In this document: in pieces, positions 36,206 through 45,845 of the stretch
Layout: every line of letters starts with the position of its first letter
Position numbering within the stretch: the first letter of the stretch is position 1
NCBI GenBank assembly: GCA_905221605.1
Contig: CAJNDS010002603.1
Location: 64,001-128,000 of the forward strand
Length of the DNA: 64,000 bases
Reading direction: 5' to 3'
From: Symbiodinium natans
Lineage: Eukaryota; Sar; Dinophyceae; Suessiales; Symbiodiniaceae
The notes under the pieces: generated by a model
Told to the model about the DNA's origin: nothing
The model's input: the letters and a program-made list of their open reading frames with translations, nothing else
Databases searched by the model: none
Position numbers and translations under genes: made by a program

Positions 36206-36540
36206 AATGTTTGAAGCCCAGCAGGCTTGCTTTATGAAGGAGAGCATGCGATAAAGGACTTGCGTTGAGAAAACATGCGATTCCTTTTCCATACCCGTCA
36301 GCATCGTGTTTTGAAATTGGGGGACGGCGGCTTCGCTCCCCCCAAACCCCCACCCTCCCCCTTCCGCTTGTTCAGTTGGGGCCTGGAAACCTTGCTTCAC
36401 AAAAGAACAGGCCATAAAGTCAGGCAAGGATGGTGCTGGCAAATGGGGGGGGGGGGGTTGTCGCCCCGAAGGGGCCCCCCCCCCCCCGTCGTTGTTTTGA
36501 AGCCTTGCATGCTTGCTGTACAAAGAAGATCATGTAATAC
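36206..36540. repeat. Diverged repeat pair with G/C hairpins
   Basis: TTTGAAGCCCAGCAGGCTTG at about 36210 is echoed by TTTGAAGCCTTGCATGCTTG at about 36496, each followed by a purine-rich GAAG...CATG stretch. Between them lie two G/C palindromes (36319-36343 and 36445-36487). This looks like two degenerate copies of a dispersed element, not coding. Confidence 0.5.
36445..36487. repeat. Nested hairpin: G13, CCCCGAAGGGG, C13
   Basis: Thirteen G at 36445-36457 are mirrored by thirteen C at 36475-36487. The 17 bases between contain the palindrome CCCCGAAGGGG. Either strand could fold into a long G-C hairpin with a nested stem or, on the G side, a G-quadruplex. Confidence 0.85.
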
Positions 36541-36840
36541 ATCGGAATCCCTCTATGTACGCTATGTTTTTAGAGAAGAACCACCACTTCCCCTGATCGG
36601 AAAAGCCTTTATTGCCTTCGTATTAAAATGCGCATGCCTCGATTTCCTTACTATTTTTATCGGAAGACCTCCTATTTCCTCTACATGAGAAGCGCAGATT
36701 GGGGCGACTGTGGCAAACAGCCCTGGAGACATGCCATGGTGTCCGCTCAACATGTGGACATGCAACTTTCTTGGGCATGAGGCTCAAGCGCCGATCAAGC
36801 TTGCCTGGGGCCTCTGTAGCTTTGCTGAGCCGCTACATCC
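36541..36840. other. No supportable gene
   Basis: No motif-bearing frame is seen in this short stretch between the hairpin repeat and the next exon candidates. Confidence 0.35.
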
Positions 36841-36856
36841 AAGGAGGATGTAGGCT

Positions 36857-37140
36857 CCGGACTTGGCAGAGATGGCGGAGCAAGGCGAGATCGAGCTGCG
36901 TCCGCAAGGCCCACAACACGAGAAGTCATGTCCTTCAAGGCTGCACTCCTTGCAACTTTGCTCAGGTGCGCTCTCTCTGGCAAATGAGCAGGGCTCAAGG
37001 AACGTGAGGTTGGCTGCCTGATCCCCAGCAGAGTCTCATGATTCAGAGTTTGCAGTTTTTCGGACAGCCTTAATATGACTGGGAGGACGACTGGCGCCAC
37101 GACCGTTGTGTCTACGAGGTTAGCTGCCAAATGGCATTAA
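36857..37140 (+). CDS. Possible small gene end, unknown
   Basis: A plus frame reads REVMSFKAALLATLLR and reaches GCTCAG followed by GTGCGC, a donor. A later patch (about 37073-37140) reads MTGRTTGATTVVSTRLAAKW then a stop. They may be the last two exons of a small gene. The minus strand is also open across this stretch. No family is recognised. Confidence 0.3.
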
Positions 37141-37288
37141 ACGCGACTTGTGCTTGCCAACTGGGATACTCAAACACTACTACACTGTTACTACACTGCT
37201 ACTCTGATCTACGCTTGCTACACTTTAAGCCAGAGAACACCACATGACATGGGATCACATGAACATGCGAACCTCAAGCGCTTGCCAG

Positions 37289-38322
37289 GCTTGGCACGAC
37301 TTGAACCTGGGCGGCCACAATCGTTTCTTTTGTGGCGGAAGGTGCCTTGCTCATGAATTCAGTGGTTCTACCAACGCGATTCGAAGCGCGTTCTCAAAGC
37401 CAAGGCATTCGACAGTCAGTATCATGGGTGAAAGACAATTGCGCACAGCAGCTAGACGGTTAAAGCAAGACGCCCGCCTGGCTTCATGTACGTGAGGCCC
37501 CACTGCTCTAACTGCTCTTGATCCGTGAGTCGCAATCCAGAGCCAAAACGTCCCGACATGTGCAAGCACTGCAGCAACAACGACCAACAGAAGCACAACG
37601 TCTGGATCACATCCGCATTGTGTGTGGTGCGGAGCAACGAAGAAGCTAATCGGTGCGCGAAGTGCTCGAAGCTGCCTGTGGTTGTGGAGTAGGTATATAG
37701 GAATAGAAGTAGGGCCGGAGCGTGTTGTTTCAGGACTCGGGCAGTAGTCCCACAGTCGCGCAGCAACCACTGCTTGCAGGTGCATGGCAGGCCCAAACAT
37801 TGACCATCACTTCCAGTGGACAGCCCGGCAGAAGCTTTTCACCACTAAGGACAGATGTTCAGAACAGTTCAGCGCACTTCGATGTCTTCAGTATTTGAGG
37901 CTCTGCACTTTCTGTGCTCTGCTTGTGTCCGAGGCTTAGGCGGCAGCTGTTGATTTTGGTTACGAGGCCCTTGCAAACAAGCGGCAAGTTATGCAGTGCT
38001 ATATGCAAGGCCTTCGCTTTTCTATGGTCTCTTCTGCGCGCGCGGGGCCTACTGGTTTTACCGGCCCTACCGGCCCTACCGGCCCTACCGGCCCTACCGG
38101 CTGGCTTATAGAAGGCGGCGTGCGAGTGCGATGCTCCTGAGGCGCTACCTTTGGGAGAAGGCCACCGCTCCCCCCCCCCCGCCCCTCCCCAAAAGAAAAA
38201 GACCCCGCAATCCCCAAGCTTGCTTGATTGCAGAGAGGTCAGCCCATGGATGCCTGTGCTCACCGGCATCCTGCTGATCTCCACCATTTTTCTGTGGCTG
38301 CTGACGGCCTGCACAGACCCAG
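37289..38322 (+). CDS. Membrane protein exons like the first half of a DHHC palmitoyltransferase
   Basis: Exon 37289-37341 (acceptor GCCAG, donor GTGCC) reads WHDLNLGGHNRFFCGGR, close to the GNNRFFCGGR block that opens many plant-type palmitoyltransferases. Exon 38234-38322 reads VLTGILLISTIFLWLLTACT and ends DPG at a GT donor, matching the second membrane helix with its DPG motif. I found no cysteine-rich DHHC core in the following 3 kb, so the gene may be broken, may have lost its core, or may belong to another family. Confidence 0.4.
38055..38101. repeat. 9-base tandem repeat CCGGCCCTA, about five copies
   Basis: Perfect direct copies. In frame it would read Tyr-Arg-Pro repeats, but no supporting gene is present. 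Confidence 0.9.
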
Positions 38323-38784
38323 GTGCCACATGCCAGAAGGATCTCATCTCATCACGGCATGGTCTTGTGGTGTCTAAGTCTAATACTGCAATTTTGCATG
38401 AAGTTCTGAACAACCTGTCTGACCGCTCACGTGCACGTCCGCATGACCTACCATATCGATTGACAGGGCTGTGGGTGGAGGGTGCAGCCATTTGGAGGGG
38501 CTACGGTCCTTCAGTTCTAGCCCTGATCAACAGTCGAAAGTACCAGGACCGCTCGCGGGGTTCCTGCGTCTGCATGGGCACAGATGGAAGTGTCTCGGGT
38601 CAGGGGCTTCGGGGACCCTTGAGCTTGCATGATCTGCATGCCGGTTTTGTGCCATTGTGCCTCATGATCCCAAACATGGAGTCATGTTGGTGACATAGCA
38701 GGTGCATCGCAAGATCAGCACCCTCACCCTCGCGCAGCCTCTCCATGCGGATCAAACTACAATTTTTGTGTGAGCAGCATTCAG

Positions 38785-38967
38785 GACTTTGGCATGGATG
38801 CGCCGTGGACGACGTTCATGAACATGACGTTGGCGTCATCGTTAGGACAGGACCTAAGCAAGTTTGTGGGCAGCGTGCGAGGTAGCTTTAGCAGCACGAT
38901 CCACGCTCTGGTGTGTGCGCAGATGAGGCCTCTCGAGTTCGAGTCAGAGTCAGACAGCTCAGACTGA
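38785..38967 (+). CDS. Terminal exon, acidic tail, unknown gene
   Basis: After acceptor GCATTCAG the frame reads DFGMDAPWTTFMNMTLASS and LGQDLSKFVGSVRGSF. It ends with an acidic EFESESDSSD and TGA, typical of a protein C-terminus. It could be the last exon of the preceding membrane-protein gene or of another gene. Composition strongly favours coding. Confidence 0.5.
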   Translation, partial: DFGMDAPWTTFMNMTLASSLGQDLSKFVGSVRGSFSSTIHALVCAQMRPLEFESESDSSD

Positions 38968-41631
38968 GAACGAAAAAGACGTGAGGCGCCGCGGCGCTGG
39001 CGTGACCTCAGATGTGTTTATAGACGGCTGGGCGAATGCCAGGCGAACACCGCTGTCGTCCAAAGCCAAGCCGTTTCGCTCCAAAACTGCCGGGTGCGGA
39101 TGCGCATGGCTTATGAACGGGTGCCCATAACGGTCTCCCGGTGTGCAGGTACTGTGCCGCCATTAAGTCTGGATTCGCGGACTCCACGAAATATCCATAC
39201 AGCCCTGAGCCTCCTGACTGCAGTGGATGTTCCCACAGAAAAAAAAAGTTCTGATATCCGTGCTTTCTCACAATGTTCTCGAAAGGCTGCAAGACTACGC
39301 GCCGCTCTGAGACGAGAACTCACGAGACCCCTCTTCTCTTCTCTGCTCTCCTCTCTTCTCTTATCTTCTCTTCTCTTCTCTTCTTTCTCTGTAAGCCTCT
39401 GGGGGGATCTCTCTCTTCCTCAACTTGTTGTTGGGCGGAGGTCTACCTGAACATGGGAAACATGACGCCAAGCGTCGTGAGCGGAGAGGAGAGCGCAGGA
39501 CTCTGACACTTCCGGGGGCGGGGGGGGGGCGGCCACCTTTTTGCATCTCCGGATTTGAGCTCTGCATCCCTTTGAGTGTACCAAACAATGCCTTTGCTAT
39601 CACTTGGAGGATATGGCACTGGTACTGGAGCTGGGCACCAGTCAGTTGACAGCAGTTGTGAGGACGGGGTGTGACATCGTGTCATGACTTGGGCTCTAGG
39701 ACTCTGGGGAGTGAAGGTGGCCCAACTATGCGCTTCGACTCGACAGCTTGTCTCAAGAGCATGCATCAGGAAGCTGTGGCACCACGAAGGGCCACTGTGG
39801 ACAAGAGGCGGCACCCAAGCTAGGTAACAACAGCCAGCGGTGGAATGGTCAATGGGGTGTTGATCGTTGGCTGAGTGTCAGGACATTGCGTCTACCATCG
39901 CGTACCCCGTCGCCGGAGCGGAACTTCCAATGGCCTGCGCTGCCAAGGTACAAGCATGATCTCACCCCTTGTCATGGTGCTCCAGACTCTACACAGTCTA
40001 CACCATTTAACACTGTTTCACAGCGTTGCTCATCTATGCGCTACATCCTGGTCTGCTTGTTGTTTGGCGGTTCTGCGACCGTACCTTTGCTAGACCTTGG
40101 GTCTCCCTCAGAGAGAATTCGCCTGTCTATGTGATGTACAGGAAATGGGTTTTGGAATGTAGCCTCAGAGAATTCGTGTCCTATTTTCTGACGCAGGAAA
40201 TAGAGGTTTTCCCAGTGACACGCAGAGAAAATGCAGGTTGGGGAGCTGAATTGCCCCAATTGCCCCGAGCAAAAAAGCATACATCATGGGCATCATGGGT
40301 ACAAAAGGCCCAAACTGTCCACCCGTTCACAGACAGTCCGCCTGCTGTTTTCGTGAGTGGTGCAACGAGCCTGGGCATATGTCGGCAGAGTCGAGCCGCC
40401 AAAGCCGAGATGGCGTCTCCCGCTCTAAACACTGCAAAACACCTTAACACTCTGGATGGAAACTTTAGCTGGTCCCGGACCTGGCCTTCTCCGGACCCAA
40501 GCCCAGCCTCTACCTCGACTCTATGGACTACTGCCGCTAGAGCCAATCTACAGAATCCATCCTCTCATGTGGCCCGGCTGTCTCCACTCGGTTGCAAAGA
40601 CCAGCTCCGAGAACTGCGGGGTTTTCGCTGTTTGGTTTTTGTCATTGGCACAATGTTGGCGAGCCCATGCCATGCTCACAGTGCACAGGTGGCAAAGCTG
40701 CCGGCCCCTTTAGGAATACCGATCATGTCTAGGATGGCCAATGTAATATGGCGCCCAAGTACAATCACATGCCTCTCCCAACATGCACTGCAATGCGCCT
40801 GCCATGCAATTGTTGTGAGAGAAGATGTGGCGTGTTGCAGTCTGTTTGCTGCTAAGTTGTTTTCTGCGCTTGTGGGTCAGATTCTGCACTGACAGTTCGG
40901 GCGCCCTCCAGGCAGCCAGCGTCCACGCTGCCGGAGGAGCGGGGAACTTCGAGCACTTCCCCTTTGTTCAATCGGTCCCTGGCCGGCAGTGCTTGCCTTG
41001 TAACTGTAACTTATAAGGATAGTTCAGGCGTCATTTTAACGACGGCAAAGTGATGCGCGCGACCGGGGGTGAAAGGTGGGTAGCAGGTGTAGCTACGCTT
41101 CGCCCTCAGAAGTAGAAACGATTCGGGGATAAGGCTTCGCAGAGGGCTGCAGTGAGAGGAGCAGAGGGCCGGCCAGAAACTCGGATAGAGGTGTTTCTAA
41201 ATGGCTGCGACGCAAAAGTCCAGGGTGTTTGAATAGGCTTCGGGCCTTTCTCGACATAGGGCCATAGGGTTTGTAACAAAGCCGTTCTCTTTACGACAAG
41301 CCCGCTCCGCGACAATCCCTTCTTGTGCAAGCAGGACCCGAGACAACCCCGCGAAAGACGTGCTTAACAGAGGGGTCCGGGGGACACCGTGACAGGGGTT
41401 TTGATTTACAGCCACATGTGGCCCTTACTGCCAGCAACGCAGCATATCAACACCATCGTCGAGCATAAGATATTTGGTGAAATCCCGCCTGGCCATCATA
41501 AGGACATGGGGGCAGTCTCCTTTGAACACGATCGACGACAGTGACAGTGTGCGAAGAGACTCATTCGAGGTGCTCATGCTCAGGTCCAGTGAAGTTTTAG
41601 TGTAGAGTGTGATGAATCTGATGAACTGCAG
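38968..41631. other. Mostly unassigned; TCTCTT repeat and G run
   Basis: A (TCTTC)n-like tract lies at about 39332-39392 and a 10-base G run at 39520-39529. A small exon-like patch at 40469-40537 reads LVPDLAFSGPKPSLYLDSM after acceptor CTTTAG. A 288-codon frame at 40026-40892 overlaps it in another frame and lacks motifs. No gene is assembled. Confidence 0.35.
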
Positions 41632-43067
41632 GAGCGCCGATCGCTTCCTGGGCAACTTCCATTGCTGGTCAAGCGGACGTTTATACACTATGACGCTTGC
41701 CTATGTCACCCTTGTCATGCAACTCCTAGCATTCCTTATGGAACAAGCATATGTCCATCAGAGACAGAGGACGACGACGAGCTGGAGCCCGCCCGAACGG
41801 ATTTGAACGGATCCGCAGGCCAAGCCAGGCACCTGCCTTGTTCCTGCCGTAAGTTAGTCACGCACACACACACACACATACAGAGCGGGCGTCCGAAGCT
41901 ATGGGCAAAGGACACAAAGGTCCCTACTACGGAGTTCAGGGACAAATCCCTCTCTTGGGAGTTCTTCGGGCCCTTAAGCCCTGGGTCAGGCCGACGGAAC
42001 GCAATTCTCGGCAAGTGGGGTTGTTTGAGGCTTAGGCATTGTCGAAGGCATTGCCCACATGAAGCAGCAGACTGCCTGAAAGCCTCACACGCAGTTGGCA
42101 TACTCGGAAATGCGCGACGGAGGCTGTAATACCTGTAAACGACACGTCGCAACTCACAGGTAAGTGCCGGTTGCGCATTGTTGTATCCACAAGTTAGCCT
42201 GCGTTAGGAAACCCAAGTCGCGCCTTTTTCCACGCCTGTAGCGCACCCTCCGTTTTTCATTTGCCCAATCCCGAATCGTGCTGGTTGCGGATTGTGCTTG
42301 TCCATGTGTGTGGCCTCTGTCTTGCTGGAAAAACGCAGGGACAGAGGCCGAAAGACGGGAAAGGAACGCAACCGATATGAACCTTACGTAGCAGATCTAG
42401 CTCGAAGCAACCCTGCAGTAAGCAGTGATGGTATTTTGCGGAAGTCTTTGCGGTGACGGGAACTGTCCAATTTGTCCTTAATAAAGCCGAAGCGTTGGAG
42501 GCGGCGATCAGAATCAGCTCCGGCAAGACTGCTCTCTCGGCAAGCTGGTCGAGTTCTTGAGGCGCATTGCTTTTTGTTTTGTAACGAGCGGGCGAGATGG
42601 CAATGTTATCATGTGTTAAAACAAGTTGCGCGAGTGGAGGCAGGGTACCCAAAGTTTCTTCGCTTCCATCTCCCCATGTAAGGTGTGGGGCTCACAAAGC
42701 AAAGTTTAAAGGAACTGGCCACCCCGGGGGCTCAATTATACATTACATTAAAAATGTAATGTAATGGTTTCTTATACGGTGGTCTTACTGATGCTGTGGG
42801 TTCCAGATGACATGGTGCAGCCTCGTGCCAGCCAGGAGCACGCCAACGGCACGTGCAAGCCCTGCGGGTATTTCTTTGCAAAAGCAGATGGCTGCCGTTG
42901 GCACAACACCTGCACATTTTGCAGGGGGCCGAAGCAATCCCATCATGTGAGCTGGATCTGAGTATGTCTGAGTATGTCTGGGTGGATGTTCGGGTGTTGC
43001 CACCGGCTTTGGCTCAGGTCACATTTGCCCACCTGGAGAGCTGAAGCGGCGGAAAAAGCAGAAGTGA
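41632..43067 (+). CDS. Dinoflagellate-type CCCH zinc-finger protein
   Basis: Three exons join in phase. 41632-41848 follows acceptor CTGCAG and has donor GTAAGTTAG. It reads LVKRTFIHYDA and an acidic EDDDELEPAR. 42807-42920 reads NGTCKPCGYFFAKADGCRW. 43018-43067 reads HICPPGELKRRKKQK and TGA. The spliced finger has spacing Cys-x9-Cys-x5-Cys-x3-His, a C3H1 type usually binding RNA. Intron 41849-42806 is GT-AG, while 42921-43017 must be GC-AG because only that join restores the third Cys and the His. The GTCKPC...FCH...PPGE-KRRKK layout is, from memory, widespread in Symbiodiniaceae proteins. The true start may lie upstream. Confidence 0.75.
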
Positions 43068-44039
43068 CTTGCTTCAAAACTTCGGCTCACGTGAATCGCG
43101 TGAAACGCCGCAGCTCGCAGTGTCCAATAGCCGCCACACCACAGATTTGTTGCCGGATTGCGATTCCAAGGCGTGCCATGCTCAAAGCCAGGAATGCTGC
43201 CCAGGCTTTACAAAGTGCCTTGTTTGCAAGAGGAAGCCTACACGGCACTACACGGCTTCGTGGGGCTCCGAAGAGTCTTAAAACCTTGAATATACGGGTT
43301 TGCATTGAAAGTCCCGGCAGAAACGTTCTGTTGTCAATTGCGGTCTGAACATGTCCTTCTCATGAACCGCAGGGGGGGCGCCCGTGTGTAAGTATAGTAT
43401 ATGCTAGAGCTGCGTTTGCTGGGCCCTAGCCGGCGTGAGGGTGCATATCAAACTCCATCAAGTCCCAGGTTACGAACTCTCGCCATTCCTGCCCTCAAAC
43501 GAAATTCCGGTTCGAGACATCCATGTGGTTTTGTAAGCAAGTGGCCTCATGGAGTCCTGACAATGACAGATGAGCATCAAACTATTGCAGATCATGGGTC
43601 CCACTGCCCAGCTCACGACGTTCTCCACGATGCTGTTCTGTGTTCTCTGATCATGCACTTCGCAAGTCCGAGAGGACTAGGAGTTGCTCCTCCAGCCTTC
43701 TCAGGTCCATGGGCAGACGAGGATGACCGCCAGTGACGAACCGCGAGCTCTTTGTACGACTTGAGGTTCGAGACTGCGAGAGGAACTTTTGAGATGATGT
43801 GGGCAGTGGGCTTCGCAAGTACTGAGTGATGTCCACAACAATGCCCATGAATCTCCTGTCTTTAGTTGAGCCATGCGGATGCGCTGCTGGACAGAGTGTG
43901 GGTCCAGCGTGCCAGTACTGAGTACGTTGGGCCAATCTGTTCTGGCCTGTGCAAGGCTTTCCGAGCTCCAAGGCCAGTGAATACCTTGACTCATTGATAG
44001 CCTCAAGGCGCTCTGTGTTCTAAAGGAATTTTTTTGGAG
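43068..44039. other. No supportable gene
   Basis: Both strands hold motif-free frames up to 205 codons that contradict one another. No repeats stand out. Confidence 0.4.
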
Positions 44040-44148
44040 GATCTTGGAGGCTCGGAGATTTCCGCTGTGTGGGTGGGATCCACCGGCGCGCTGATAGCGT
44101 TTGCTGACCTCAAAGCGGTGGGCCGAACGGACCCTTTGGACAGAACAG
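44040..44148 (+). CDS. Single clear exon, unknown gene
   Basis: Acceptor TTTGGAG and donor GTGAGA bound a frame reading DLGGSEISAVWVGSTGA and LIAFADLKAVGRTDPLDRT. Clean splice sites and even composition support a real internal exon. Neighbouring exons were not recognised. Confidence 0.45.
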
Positions 44149-45845
44149 GTGAGAATCGGACAACACAAAAGTTCGCAATCATTTTGCAAATTCTGCAACC
44201 ATTCAAAACTCGCCGCTTTGTAATACACAGCCCGGCTTTTCGCGTCCGTTGATATCCGTTGGCGAGTGGGATGGCAGGGTGTGGCCGCTGAGGCCCTTAG
44301 GTCAGCTCTTGCTGGCATGCATTAACTGCGGGGGCCAGTCACGCTTCCGAGATCTGATCCCCAAACCTGTTTCCGCATAGAGATACGCAAGGTCCAGGAG
44401 CGATCATGATCTCAGACGGGCGTTTGATGTATTTGGCCTTCAAAGACTTGCAGTTTGCATGCGAATTGCCGTCCATGGACTGCTCTTTCACGTAACTTCT
44501 CGGACGTAGTCATACCCTTAAAGCCTTAGGGGCAAACGACGGTGGATGGGTCTGGAACTGCATGTGCTCCTTGAGGAGCGTGTTGTTGTAAAATTTTGGA
44601 GTGCGGCTCCGTCTTCTGTGCTTGTGCCTGTAGCTTCTGATTGCCAGCTGAGAAGTACGCAAGTTTGAATCGGGTGCAAGTGCAGAAGACATGCTGAGTG
44701 TGGTATAGCTGGTGATGCTGTGGCAACAGTCTTCAGCCGCCATTCCACCGCTATGCTGAGGCATATGCTTAGACATGAGTTCACTCGATGATTGCTTGCA
44801 GATCACAAATGTTTGTGGGTGATAGCTAGACTGAGATAGACTGAGCTAGACATGACATGAGGCGGGGCGTTGGGGTTGCGACCTCCGAATGCAGGCATTA
44901 TTCCTCGTGCCTCTCTCCAACTCGCAGTTCCTGGAATCCGACATTCTGTGGCCATTCGGCTGCACATGCAAGCGCAATGCAAGCGCAATGCAAAGCTGTG
45001 GCTCTCTTTTTCGCCTTTGCTTCCGAGGCACAGGCCACAGGCTGTCGGCCCCTCCTTCCAAGTGGTGTGGGAAGCTCATGGAAGCTCGCGACATCGCGCG
45101 ACACAGCCAGGCATGCGAGAGCTAGACCTTGGTAATCATGACTACTGAGGATCTGGAATGCGACATCACGCCCCTGGAGGAGGAGCAGGGCTTCAGGCCC
45201 GGATACCAACAGAATGGCGCTTTGCTTCAGCATTTGCAGCAGTTCTTTTGTCGCGTTGTCGAATTCGGGAAGGGGAGCGGTTCTGACGGTTCTTCGGCTG
45301 CTATGTCCTTGCGCGCAGCCGCTCTTTCTCTCAAAGGCCATTTGTATTAGCCAAAGTGTTGCTTCATGATGTCTCGCGCAGGGGTACGGGCGGCGCAATC
45401 TTACAAAGCTGAAAGTCACTGAAGTCCGCCGCTAATTCCCACCCACATCATGTCACATGAATTAAGACAAGTTTCGCTGAACAAGTGTTCCAGCTGGAAT
45501 TTCGGATCCGGAGTCCCCGGAGCTCGCTGCTTTGCTGGAGTTTGGTCCCAGACTTTGGTGAGTCTCTGCGAAAGAATGCGAAGCAGAAGTTGTAGAGTTT
45601 TCGAGGAAAAGCGATGCGACCGCCGCTAACGAGACAGATGCTTGAGCTGAAGATATGATCCTGGGAGGACTGTAAAGTCTGTTGGGCGCATGACAGATAT
45701 GGTCTTGGCCATCTCAGGGGCAGCACGCTCGGAAGATCAAGCAGTTGCCCCAGAACATGTTCGATTGCATGCTTTTTTGCGTAGCTTCAACTTCGTCCAG
45801 ACAATGTTTGTACCCAGTGTATATTGATCCGCCTTTTTGCTTCAG
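44149..45845. other. Ambiguous; no firm gene
   Basis: A plus frame at 45138-45348 (ITPLEEEQGFRPGYQQNG) and a long minus frame at 44898-45419 (PEFDNATKELLQMLKQS) compete for the same DNA. I cannot choose between them. Confidence 0.3.

Noticed and set aside
37859-38491. 210-codon minus ORF
   Set aside because: It crosses a 9-base tandem repeat and a C run and opposes two plus exons with membrane motifs and good donors.
40026-40892. 288-codon plus ORF
   Set aside because: No motif, mixed Ser/Cys/Ala composition, and a better exon-like patch (40469-40537) lies inside it in another frame, so the length looks accidental.
43009-43017. TTTGGCTCA as a relict spliced leader
   Set aside because: It is the polypyrimidine and AG end of intron 42921-43017 of the zinc-finger gene and only nine bases match.
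44898-45419. 173-codon minus ORF that looks protein-like
   Set aside because: A plus frame over the same bases is equally plausible, and there is no splice or family support on either strand, so neither is called.
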